Shown here: positions 24,535 to 35,048 of the stretch, piece by piece
Layout of the letters: the number at the start of each line of letters is the position of its first letter
Numbering within the stretch: position 1 is the first letter of the stretch
DNA from: Euphorbia lathyris
Taxonomy: Eukaryota > Streptophyta > Magnoliopsida > Malpighiales > Euphorbiaceae
NCBI RefSeq assembly: GCF_963576675.1
Contig: NC_088911.1
Span: forward strand, 134,357,929 to 134,421,928
Length of the DNA stretch: 64,000 bases
Direction of reading: 5' to 3'
Program-made: the position numbers and the translations under genes
Notes under the pieces: model-generated
Databases searched by the model: none
Seen by the model: the letters and a program-made list of their open reading frames with translations, nothing else
Told to the model about the DNA's origin: nothing

Positions 24535-24599
24535 TTTAAAAGTAATATACACGTGGTGTATTGCATGGGTAGAGAACTAGTTATTTTTAAAATTGATAG

Positions 24600-24700
24600 T
24601 TTTTTTTTTTTGAGTAAAGGTTGATGTTAGCGCAAAAGGACCCCGGGCATCCCAATCAGAATGGCACCCTAAAACAAACCTAAGTCATGGGTCTAAATAT
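24600..24700 (-). mobile_element. LINE-type 3' tail fragment
   Basis: Minus strand carries GGGTGCCATTCTGATTGGG followed by an A12 tract, the same layout as the tails at 12.7 and 17.6 kb. Confidence 0.45.
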
Positions 24701-25724
24701 TATTAAGATAAATGAAAAAAAAAAAGATAGAATGAAAATGAACCGCTTGTAGTATGAGGCGATTAACGGAAATAAAAATGCTCATCCCTATTACAATCAT
24801 CACTAATAAAAGAATTGCGTAAAAAAAGGGAATGAATGCCATAAATAATGGTTATCAACCTCAAGTCCAAATTTTGACATAACAGTACAAATTTTAAGTT
24901 AACAAATTTTGATATAGTATTAGTACAAATTTTAATTTGGGGGAAATGAGTTGTGTAAATCGGCAATCCGGTTACATTTCTTGAAAATGTATGAAACCCG
25001 AAATTGCATGATAGAAATGAGTTGGAGAACGTGTAGCCAATCTTGTTTAACTATCTATGGAATATTAGCCGACCTCGATTGGAGTATGTAAACAATCAAA
25101 GAAGAGTCACACTCGAACCACACACGAGTCAATGACGATCCCATGCCAATTAGTCCAAATTTTACAAAATTTTAAATATTATATTTAGATTAATTTGTAA
25201 AAAAAAGAATAATAAAAGGAATAAAAGGAATAAAACTTAGATTAATTGAAATAAAAGGAATAACATTTAGATTAATAGAACCATTGTTGATGGGACCAAC
25301 TCTTCTTTCCTAACCTAAATTTTAATCATTTTGATTTTGATGCAACCCAAATGTCCTATCTTTGCCCCCCTATGGATGCCAAATTAAAATTACTAATATT
25401 TTTTTAATAAAAAAAACATAAATAAAAAAAGATATTTTCACATAGATATTATAAGCATTCCAATTTATTTATTTATTTATTAAATCTATAGCTTTATTTT
25501 TTAATCAATGATTTTTTAAATATATTTATTATTTATTTATATATAATCTCAATGATTTTAGTCAATAGATTTATATAATTTTTTTGTATCTATTTTCTAA
25601 TAAAAATAAAAATTAATATGGAACAGATTTTTAATATGGTCGTAATTAGAAAATTATTCCAAAAACGAATAATTTCTTTTAAAGAAATATCATATAAATT
25701 TTTCCTTTTTCATTTTACGCTAAA
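24701..25724. other. AT-rich intergenic DNA, no gene seen
   Basis: Includes a small local duplication of AATAAAAGGAATAA(A/C) at 25205-25265. No coding signal until the MADS fragment. Confidence 0.5.
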
Positions 25725-26294
25725 ATGGTATATGATATGTTATTCAGAAAACTTTCCATATATTTTATGATACGTATTAATTATTTACAGTCCTTATCTC
25801 AGTCGGAGGTTTGGCGCGACAGTGTTCAACAAGTTATTTCTCAGTTCAATATGATGTCGGGAATGGTGCAAACCAAGAAAATCGTTAACCAAGAGACTTT
25901 TCTCCGTCAAAGAATCAGCAAGGCCATAGAGCAGCTGAGGAAGCAGATAACTCAGGTGATGTTCCATACCCTCATCGGAGAAAAGGATATAACTCAGGTG
26001 ATGTTCCATATCCTCACCGGAGAAAACTTGAACTATCTGAACCTTCTCAATTTGACTGATCTTGGATGGGTTATTGATCAAAAGTTGAAGAATATAATTG
26101 AAACCCTAACTGTCAATCATTCTGTTGCGGTGGCGGAAACTTCGGTTGATGGAGGGAGGGTGGTGGTGGCTGAACAGCCAGAGATGGTGGGATTTGATGT
26201 GAATGGGGAAAGTGTGCAGCGGCCAGACACGTTTGGTGGTGGTGGCGTTGCCGGTGGTAGAGATGAGATGTTGATGCCGTTTGAATCAGAATAA
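25725..26294 (+). pseudogene. Truncated type I MADS-box (AGL80/M-gamma-like) gene, DNA-binding domain absent
   Basis: A 189-codon ORF. From about codon 24 it resembles the post-MADS region of M-gamma proteins: QSEVWRDSVQQVISQF, KKIVNQETFLRQRISKA, EQLRKQ, then VMFH.L.GE, LNLTDLGWVIDQKLK. The preceding MADS domain (SRF-type, KKR..GL.KK) is missing, and the first ~22 codons (MVYDMLFRKLS...) look unrelated and AT-rich; similarity begins right after a TTTACAG at 25783-25789. A 42-bp in-frame direct repeat (25947-25988, 25989-26030) duplicates ITQVMFH.L.GE. It could be the last exon of a rearranged gene, a pseudogene, or a small MADS-less protein; I favour a pseudogene. Confidence 0.6.
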
Positions 26295-27915
26295 TCTTTG
26301 GTCTACTGATTTTATTTAATATCATGGAATATGAATATGGAGATTTCAGAAATTTATTTCTTGATGTTTAATTTCTTGTTTGTGTATTGTTTAGGGAATG
26401 TACTCAGAGATTAGAAATTTACACAGTTCTTTAAGCTAGAAAAAGAATGATCAGAAATGAAAGTTTTTCTTTGTGAAACTCGTGATGAAATAATGGACTT
26501 CAAAAATGTTAATTGCACTAATGTTTGTTGAAATTTGAAGTTAGTTTTAAGAAGATGATCCAAATTCGTTTTGTTTCATAAAAGTAATTCAACTTTCATT
26601 TTTATTTGAATAAAGTAATTTCTAGTTATGTGAAATAAAAAGTCTTACACATCGTGAATTGTTAACTTAGTCTGCTTAGGAATAATATATAGCATATATC
26701 TCATTTTCTTTTTAGTTTAGTATATGTATTAGGGGCGAGCAGAAATGAACCAAATACCTAAAATCTGATGAAACTAGACCAAAAAACCAAAACAAACTGA
26801 ATCATATATACTGTATTTCAGTTCAGTTCAGTTCAGCTCGGTTCTGATTTTTAAGATAGCTCAGTCTTCGATTCGGTTCGGGTTAGAACTAAACAAAACT
26901 GAACTCAAATATAATTTATACTTATGCCAGAACTCAACTGTAGCAATTTAATATTATGTTAAAACCTCTTAAAACAACTCCTTGTGTTATGCCAAGAATA
27001 TATTATGAATTAATGAATTAGAACCCCACAAATATAAAAGGATAGTTGGAGAATAACGGGATATTAATTCATCAAAACCCTGTAAACATCTTCATTAATT
27101 GAAATAAAAATAAAAATATGTTCATTAATTATTCAAGAAGTCGAGGTGGAAGTTTTAGCATACGTCTGAAATCACCTAGTTAAATTGGATTGAAGGACCA
27201 AAATCATTTTCTTCTACAAAAGATTTACAAAAAAGGGCCAAACCCCTAAAAATGGGGTCCGAAAACCCATTCAAATAAAAATAGTGTCCGAAAACCTTAA
27301 ACCCCAATTTGATACATGTTCCTACCCGGGTCATTTTGGACTAATTTGATTTCGAACTAAACATTCAAAAGCCTAATCAATTTTAATTTTTAATTAAATT
27401 GATCCTACTAAGGGATTGAATTTAAACCTTAGTTTGAAATTGTTTACATAAATGACGTGTTAAATAGGATAGAGGCATAATGTGTTAAAGTATGAAATAG
27501 GATAAGGGCTTAATCTTTTAAAAACAATTGATTAATAGCTTAATGTATTGAAAAAACTAAAATTATTGGTTGAAATTTATTAATTAGGTAAAACGGAAAA
27601 ATTAGTTTTAGGAAGATGATCCAAATTCGTTTTGTTTCCATAAAAGCAATTCAACTTTTATTTGAATAAAATAATTTATGGTCATGTGAAATAAAAAAAT
27701 TCATCTGAACGGTAACATAACGATCACATTGAATTTTTTTTAACTTTTATTAAATTAAAATGGGTAAATTATAAAACTAGATCAAATGAGAGGTCCATTT
27801 ACATATTTAACCCATTTACTCAATCTACTACATATCTAGACTATTTTTGTGTGACTTTCCCATAATACCCTCAATATTTACGCGCGGCTGTCTTCCTCCC
27901 GTCTGATTACGCAGA
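26295..27915. other. Intergenic; ~100-bp dispersed repeat pair and half a hAT-like element
   Basis: A block with AGAAGATGATCCAAATTCG/GGAAGATGATCCAAATTCG and following ~90 bp occurs in direct orientation at about 26538-26643 and 27598-27703. Around 26733-26930 is one end of a hAT-like element (AGGGGCGAGCAG, then CAGTTCAGTTCAGTTCAGC) with no partner end. No gene seen. Confidence 0.5.
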
Positions 27916-27969
27916 GGTTAGCATATGCGAAGCCTGCGAAGCTAATGTTTGGTTTAGTTGATGATTTTA
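27916..27969 (+). repeat. 53-bp minisatellite unit left of the CACTA element
   Basis: A unit running from TTAGCATATGCGAAG to TTGATGATTTTA, the same unit as the array at 32941-33112. The CACTA element split the array. Confidence 0.85.
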
Positions 27970-28756
27970 CACTACGCCAAAACCCTCTTCAGACGGCGGT
28001 TAAAAACCGTCGTCCCTCGAGAAATAAATCCGTCACGGGGCTCGCTGCCGTCTATTGCACCTTCAGACGACGGTCAGGTTCTATCATGTTTCGTCATCAC
28101 ACATGACATTAGTCTATTTTCTTACTGTCATTTTACCCTTGTTACGATGCAGCTTATTTATTACTGCCGTCACCTTTAATGTCATCAAATGACATTTTTA
28201 CAATTAAAACCGTCAGGTTAGCGTGTGGAAAATTGGCATATTCAATTTGAGATGACAGTCCGTATAATAATTTCTGACGTTATAGCCTGTTTAGATGACA
28301 GTTCGTATAATAATTTCTGACGTTATAGCCTGTTTAGATGACATTTTTAAAAATTAAAATATCACTTTATGTCTTCTTCTTCGTTTGAATTTCTGGTTTT
28401 TATACATGAATACAGAAACATTCTAAAATATGAAGATGAAATTCTGTATGTCAATGGTTTTAATTTTATTAGAGACCAATACTCATAATATGTTTACATT
28501 TGTGCCTAACGTCAATCCATATCAATACATTTCTGAATTAAAACACCAAAATAATAACCAATACATTTGTGCCTAACGTCAATCCATATCTTCCATAAGT
28601 CAATCCATATCTTGGAGTAATAATTAGGCCTATAATCCTAAAGGTCTTGCTATCTGCAAAAGCCAAGCAGGTCATTAATATTACACACAACCCTAAACTC
28701 ATTAGTAATCACGTGACCCTTCCCCTAACACGGCCTTTCACTTACCACAATCATAT

Positions 28757-28768
28757 CACTATAAATAT
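28757..28768 (+). promoter_or_regulatory. TATA box of CACTA-borne UBC-like gene
   Basis: CACTATAAATATA lies 53-63 bp before the ATG at 28820, a plausible core promoter spacing with a short leader. Confidence 0.5.
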
Positions 28769-28819
28769 ATGCATCATAATTCAGAATCATACCTTCAACA
28801 GCCAGAAAACTTACCAACA

Positions 28820-29537
28820 ATGGATCCCCTTGTTGAAACTCCAGGAGAAATAATTGCTGACTTGGGTAACTTGTACATGGAGAACCCAGAGTGGCTTCTG
28901 GCCATCAATGATACGTATGTCAATCCATAGTTATTCTGTAACCCTTCCTGGTTTCTTCTATGTATTTCTAATGATTCTTCTTGGATGATAACGCACAGGT
29001 CCTCTCGATGGTAACTTCTTCCAATGGTCGATCAGAATGAAAGGCCCCCAATACACCCCATATGAAAGGGGTGTATTTGAAATCAGAATCAGATACCATC
29101 CGGATTTCCCAAACAGACCTGCAAGAGTAATATTAACTCAGATCAGTAAGATATAATCCCCTATATGAAACATACACTAATAGAGCTCTCCTCTTATTCT
29201 CAGTTTTGGTTCCGGAATAGGATATATCATCCTAACGTGGATACTCATGGGTCGATTCATCTTCCCCTTATCCTTAATGACCATCGCTTTTCCACTGCCA
29301 CGGTATAATGCAACCATTTATCTATTTCATTTGATAAACATACAACATCATATTTTTGTTCTAATTATTCTATGCATTTTGTAGTGTCTGTGGCACATAT
29401 ATGATCTACTTCTACAGCCCCACAGTGAGGAGCCATTTCCTGGGCAAGAAGCAGTTGCTGAGCAATACCGCAGCAACAGGAAAGAGTATGAAGGGATCGC
29501 CCGGATATGGACTGAGGAGTATGCAAAGTGCATATGA
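28820..29537 (+). CDS. E2 ubiquitin-conjugating-like (UBC/UEV) protein gene captured by CACTA
   Basis: Four exons: exon 1 from ATG 28820, exon 2 28999-29126, exon 3 29204-29302, exon 4 29385-29537 (TGA). Exons 2-4 join in phase with GT-AG introns. Exon 2 shows GPQYTPYERGVFEIRIRYHP and DFPNRPAR, the E2 core; exon 3 has RIYHPNV (the HPN motif) and GSIHL where active E2s have GSICL; exon 4 has LLLQPHSEEPFP and YRSNRKEYEGIARIW, the C-terminal E2 helices. The catalytic Cys position is His, so it should not form a ubiquitin thioester and would be UEV-like. Exon 1 is uncertain: donor at 28915 (GTATGT) gives a helix-1-like MENPEWLL segment but leaves the join one base out of phase; donor at 28866 (GTAACT) keeps the frame, giving 141 residues. 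It lies inside the transposon in plus orientation; no transposase is nearby. Could be active or a recent pseudogene. Confidence 0.75.
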
Positions 29538-30135
29538 GGGTGTCCAAATCTCCTAAACTATCTTGGCTAAGAGAAAGGAGAATCAGAAGGCAATGTGAGC
29601 TCCAAACGTGGTTCCCATTCTAATTCCAAATTTCCTTTCTTTAGTCAAAATAGTTAAGGAGCTTTGGACCTTTAGTTCCCCCCCCTTTGTAATATATAAC
29701 GTAGAGCTTTGTGCTCCTAAACTGACCCTTTTATAATGCTCCTTCCACTTGGTAATGAGGGTTATGATGCTGTCACCACAAGGGACTTTGTTTGTGCTGA
29801 ATATGAAGGGTGTTCAAATCTTCTAAGCTGTCTTGGCTAAGTGAAAGGAGAATTGAAAGGCAATGTGATATCTAAATGTGGTTCTAATTCCAAATTTCCT
29901 TTCACTAGTCAAAACAACTAAGGAACTTTGGACTGTCAATTACAACCGAAAGGCAACACTCATCCCCCCTTTTGTAATATAACATAGAGCTTTGCTATTC
30001 AGTTTGTATGTATGTGCAAGTAGACTAAACTGACCCTTTTACAATACTCCTTCCACTTGGGTTGTACTCGTGGTACTCTAAACTTGGTAATGAGGTTTAT
30101 GATGCTGTCAAAACAAGGGACTCTATTTGTTCTGA
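29538..30135 (+). repeat. Duplicated 3' region of the UBC-like gene
   Basis: Two diverged direct copies of about 270-330 bp (starting GGGTGTCCAAATCTCC near 29539 and GGGTGTTCAAATCTTC near 29808), each containing CTTGGCTAAG.GAAAGGAGAA and ending with CAAGGGACT. They follow the stop codon and look like a tandemly duplicated 3' UTR/flank. Confidence 0.75.
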
Positions 30136-30605
30136 ATGCATCATAAACCTATCACCATGTTTAATGTTGTTGTTACGATATCAAACCGAGTGGAAAGGAA
30201 CATAGTAAGAGTATGGTCAATGCACATACATAACCCTTTATGTAGAGCTTGTTATTCAGTTCATATGTATATGTATATTCTATCTAATCAAAATATATCT
30301 TATCATTTGCAAGCCATATCAGTACATGCAATTAGCCTAAATTTACCCTTTAATACATCCTTCATACATGCTTCATAAACGAATTGCATTCAGAATCCTT
30401 ACTTATCATTTCAAATAAAAATGAGCCAGTTGAGTTCATAACATTTTCAGCTTTAAGAGTATGCCTAACATGCTATAACAAGTTATTCAAGACAACTTAT
30501 TCAAGACAACTTATTCCTTACTTATCATCATAGGTCATGTTCAATTTCAAAAAGAGTATGGATATATCTTATCATTTGCAAGCCATATCAGTACATACTT
30601 CATAC

Positions 30606-31816
30606 ATGCTCAATGACCCTTTTACAATGTTCCTCGTACACATACTCACTAGGCACCTCAAACATAAGCATCAACAGAACATCAAACATAAACATGTTTC
30701 ATACACATACACATACTCAATCACTTCTAGCAGTATAACTCATAGGTGTAAGAGTAGTGCCAATCTCAATGAACATTCAAAGCTTTAGAGTATGCCTAAT
30801 CAGCCACATGCTTAATGACCCTTTTACAATGTTCCTCTAATACTTGATGCATGATTAATAAGCTACATGCCCAAATTAACAATCGTACATATACTCATTA
30901 GGCACCTCAAACATAAGCATCAACAGAACATCAAACATAAACATGTTTCATACACATACACATACTCAATCACTTCTAGCAGTATAACTCATAGGTGTAA
31001 GAGTAGTGTCAATCTCAATGAACATTCAAAGCTTTAGAGTATGCCTAATCAGCCACATGTTTAATGACCCTTTTACAATGTTCCTCTAATACTTGATGCA
31101 TGATTAATAAGCTACATGCCCAAATGAACAATCGTACACATACTCATTAGGCACCTCAAACATAAGCATCAACAGAACATCAAACATAAACATGTTTCAT
31201 ACACATACACATACTCAATCACTTCTAGCAGTATAACTCATAGGTGTAAGAGTAGTGCCAATCTCAATGAACATTCAAAGCTTTAGAGTATGCCTAATCA
31301 GCCACATGCTTAATGACCCTTTTACAATGTTCCTCTAATACTTGATGCATGATTAATAAGCTACATGCCCAAATTAACAATCGTACACATACTCATTAGG
31401 CACCTCAAACATAAGCATCAACAGAACATCAAACATAAACATGTTTCATACATATACACATACTCAATCACTTCTAGCAGTATAACTCATAGGTGTAAGG
31501 GTAGTGCCAATCTCAATGAACATTCAAAGCTTTAGAGTATGCCTAATCAGCCACATGCTTAATGACCCTTTTGCAATGTTCCTCTAATACTTGATGCATG
31601 ATTAATAAGCTACATGCCCAAATGAACAATCGTACACATACTCATTAGGCACCTCAAACATAAGCATCAATAGAACATCAAACATAAACATGTTTCATAC
31701 ACATACACATACTCAATCACTTCTAGCAGTATAACTCATAGGTGTAAGAGCAGTGCCAATCTCAATGAACATTCAAAGCTTTAGAGTATGCCTAATCAGC
31801 CACATGCTTAATGATC
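30606..31816. repeat. 249-bp tandem array inside CACTA element, ~4.7 copies
   Basis: The phrase ATACTCA(C/T)TAGGCACCTC recurs at 30642, 30891, 31140, 31389 and 31638, exactly 249 bp apart. Copies differ by only a few bases by eye. The first copy lacks about 60 bp and the last ends inside the unit. No ORF is conserved across units. Confidence 0.95.
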
Positions 31817-32467
31817 ATTCATACATAAAGTCTATGAGTCCTAGCTTCCTAAACAGTTATATCTAACCAATCAGTTCATACCAATCATCTCATCATCACC
31901 CAAAACATCATACATATATGTAATCGTTCAGTTCAAACCCACATAACAATATATATACTAAATCAGGCTAGTTTCCTAAATCAATGAGTTTTAGGTTCCA
32001 AAACAGTACATCAAACATACACAATCACTTCTAAAAGCATGACCAATCAGTTCAAACCAACATAACATTAATATATATTCAGTAAGTTAAAGAAATCTTC
32101 CCATATGCTAAAGGCATGAACCGATTGACAATCTCTTTAGTCAGCCGTCCCATGTACTGAAGCATTCTTACTATCCCTGCAAATAGTGTTCAAATAGAAA
32201 GGAAACAGATGAGTTCATACCATCTACTGTATCAGGCACTGTCTTGCCCTAGATTAAAAAAGATAAAGACCCAACCTAAGCTTTACAGCAGTGAATCCAA
32301 ATACAATAAAATCAGTGTAGCTAAGCGAGAGATCTAAACATTTCAATGATAGGTCTGAAAATCACAAGATCCTTATACCAGCTGCTGAAATCGACATACA
32401 CAAAAGTGAATTGGATGAGGAAAAGATAAGAGTAAGGAACAATGATACATCTAGGAACGAAGAAAAT
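31817..32467. other. CACTA interior, no gene seen
   Basis: Repeats of ACATAACAATATATATACT/ACATAACATTAATATATATT-like phrases and CAATCACTTCTA(G/A)(C/A)A; no coding signal recognised. Confidence 0.4.
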
Positions 32468-32606
32468 ATGGCTTACCAGTACCGTGTTTCCAGCTCACCT
32501 AGTGATTGCATGTTCAAATCAACCATGGAGATAGAGAGGGATGAGAGGGATGAAGCTTGCGTAACCTAAAACTGGGGTTTGGGATTGAGAGAGGGTTTAT
32601 ATATCA
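32468..32606 (-). promoter_or_regulatory. Putative minus-strand promoter and first exon at right end of CACTA
   Basis: Minus strand has GATATATAAACCC (about 32606-32594), then about 70 bp later ATG at 32526-32524 opening a 17-codon frame (MVDLNMQSLGELETRYW) that runs into a TG|GTAAGCC donor. In intact CACTA elements a transposase transcript starts near one end; this may be its remaining first exon. Confidence 0.35.
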
Positions 32607-32940
32607 GCTGAAATTTCAGTCAAATGATATAGAGCGCCTAAAATTTGGTATGGCCGCGTAAGTGAAATTTCATTTGCCACTTTTTTGTTTTCGGCATACA
32701 ATGACATTCATTTATTAGAAGTGTCATCTGTTGAGCGCATCAAATTTAACGAAAACACGCGTTTTCTTTGGATGACAGGATTCTGTAATCATAATGTCAT
32801 CTGAGAATCAAGCGCATTTTTTATTTCGCCTTAAGATGACATACAGTTAAAATACTGTCACGAAAAATATTCAGACGACACGAAAACAAATGTCTGTCAT
32901 GTATCTTGTGTCATGTGAAAGGGAAAATGGCATAGTGTTA

Positions 32941-33112
32941 ATTAGCATATGCGAAGTATGCGAAACTAATGTTTGGTTTAGTTGATGATTTTAATTAGCA
33001 TATGCGAAGCCTGCGAAGCGAATGTTTGGTTTAGTTGATGATTTTAATTAGCATATGCGAAGCCTGCGAAGCGAATGTTTGATTTAGTTGATGATTTTAA
33101 TTAGCATATGCG
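32941..33112. repeat. 53-bp minisatellite array right of CACTA
   Basis: Three units start at 32941, 32994 and 33047, with a partial unit from 33100. Each contains the palindrome GCATATGC and GCGAAGCCTGCGAAGC. Confidence 0.95.
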
Positions 33113-33736
33113 AAGTTTGGATGTGTTTTTAACAAAATTCGCTAAGTGGTATATAACAAAAAATGGCAAACAACAACGGGCAATCAATGTCTATCGTATT
33201 TTCATAAATATTCTAGAAATAATGCCTAATTATTTAACAAAAAAAATCAGAACATAAATGAATACACCAACAATCATTCAGTGAAATTTATAGAATTAGG
33301 CCTTTTCTCTGCGATTCCCAATCTTCCGCCTCAGGGAACGAGATTGTCGTTCGCCCTAAAATCGCCCTCTTTCTTCCCTTTTCTCTGTTGTTCGCCTTCT
33401 TCCTCATCTTTTCTCTCACTGTTCGCCTTTTTCTACCGTCGTTCACCTTCTCTCACCACCGTTCGCCCTAAAATCGCCCTCTCGTCTTTCCTCGACCGTC
33501 GTTCGCTTCCCTTTTCTCTCACTGGAGTAGGAGTTGCTGAAGAACGCCGTCAAAATTGCCTTCAAAACGTCGGTGGAAGTAGGTTGTTGGAGATCGCCTT
33601 CGAAATCACCATTTGATCGATCTGTTTTTGGAGAAGAATGAGGAATGGGAAAAGACAAGGGTATATTTTGTAGGAAAATAGACAAGCCTAGCGGAATAAT
33701 AAAATTTTATCTATTTTATCTATTTCCCTTTTCCAA
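33113..33736. other. Pyrimidine-rich segment, no supported gene
   Basis: 33290-33540 repeats CGTTCGCC, ATCGCCCTCT and CTTTTCTCTC phrases. The plus-strand ORF across it (33281-33616) is a composition artefact in my view. Its right end (to 33731) loosely mirrors 27762-27880 as a degenerate inverted repeat. Confidence 0.4.
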
Positions 33737-35048
33737 GATCTGTTAATTGTTATTTCATATAAAGAGGGATAGATAGTAATACCTTTACTGATGAACTATC
33801 TACCGTTGCAAGCGAAGTGCCCACAACTTGTTATTATAAACTCGTGAACCACGAACGTTTGATTCAACACAAAAACCAAAAGATAATCAGTGATCAACCT
33901 TCAATGAATAGCAATCGCAATGATTGCCTCTAACAGAAATCGATACGAGATCAAAGAGGGAGTAAGAAATAAAGTAAATTAGCCGAGACGAAAGACGAAA
34001 TGATTCCTCCTCTCCCTTTTGTGTTAGTCGAATATTAGGGGTTAGGAAGTCTATTTATAGACTTTTCTTAACCCTAATCCCAGTTGTGTTAGGTAATTAA
34101 ATAATTGGAATCTTATTCGGAATAGGATTCCTAATTAGATAATTAAATAAACACTTTACTATTATCTAAATAATAACTAATTATATCTAGATAATTATTA
34201 TTAATCAAATTAATAATTAATTAATGTTAGGGATAATTAATTAGAGTTTCAATCACATAAAAACTTCTAATTAATATTATCAGATAATCTTTTAATTTAA
34301 TTGATAACCATAATCAAATTATAATTATTAATCAAATTAATTTATCCCTAAATTAATACAAATTTCGGCCCATATGTGTATGTCCCACTAATTACATTTT
34401 CGTCCTCCGATTCCAAGTCCCATATGCGACCCATTAGGTTCTTTATTGCCACTAGCCGTATATATCATTTGAAATTATTCATTACGATTAATTCCAACAT
34501 ATATATAACGGAATACCGTCGAGAGCTGTTACTAGCAGAATCTATGATATTCCCCCAGAGCAATTAAGAAGTCAAGTTGATAACTGACATTAACCTTTCT
34601 GTATTAGGTACAGTATAATACGATCCTTCATCAACTATATCCTGTCGGTCAATTCCTTATAACCATGGAATGTGTCAAGGTTACATATAACGAAGAGTCC
34701 GGTTTTACTTGTAGAGGTTGAATTCACTCTGAAAGATAAGTTAAGTGAAATGTTTATTTCTACTCTTAACTGTATCACCTTGCAAGGATTTCAGTCAATT
34801 CACCACAAGCGGCCCTTTGGATATATCTCCCATTTATCGGGAGTGACGAATGCTCAATCTGACATTAATCATTCTATAATTACTTCGCGTGATACCCAAC
34901 CCTGCTCTCACACACCCTAGGCTCTCACCTATTGGATCGTGCTCGCACAGAATCAAAGTATCAGACTCTGCAATCTAGAATTACTAATTAATGAACGTTT
35001 GAGTCTGAGGATTAGTTATACCTACTAATACCGATGAGATGAACAGTT
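33737..35048. other. Probable old LTR-retrotransposon remnant
   Basis: No ORF. The order of GC-poor and GC-richer blocks, TCTATTTATAGACTTTTC-like TATA segment (34048-34070) and ACCATGGAATGTG-type text resembles plant LTR sequence, but no paired LTR, primer site or coding region is in the window. Element A is inserted at its right end (possible duplication CAGTT, 35044-35048). Confidence 0.3.

Larger units (their letters stand above)
27970..32937 (+). mobile_element. Non-autonomous CACTA (En/Spm-type) transposon, 4,968 bp
   Basis: Ends CACTACGCCAAAA and (inverted) CACTATGCCATTTTCCC, with TTA on both sides (27967-27969, 32938-32940), the 3-bp CACTA duplication. Subterminal regions carry many copies of GATGACA(G/T)T/ATGTCATC motifs (28165-28350 and 32700-32900) and inverted GACGGCGGTTAAAAACCGTC near the left end, as expected for transposase-binding subterminal repeats. 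No TNPA/TNPD or transposase coding sequence is present. Cargo: a UBC-like gene (28820-29537) and tandem arrays. Confidence 0.9.

Noticed and set aside
30606..31816. CRISPR-like or protein-coding repeat array
   Set aside because: Units of 249 bp have no spacers or conserved frame, and the genome is eukaryotic; it is a tandem satellite in a transposon.
33281..33616. 111-codon plus-strand ORF
   Set aside because: Low-complexity Ser/Phe/Leu sequence made from TCGCC/CTTTTC repeats; no supporting start context or homologue recognised.
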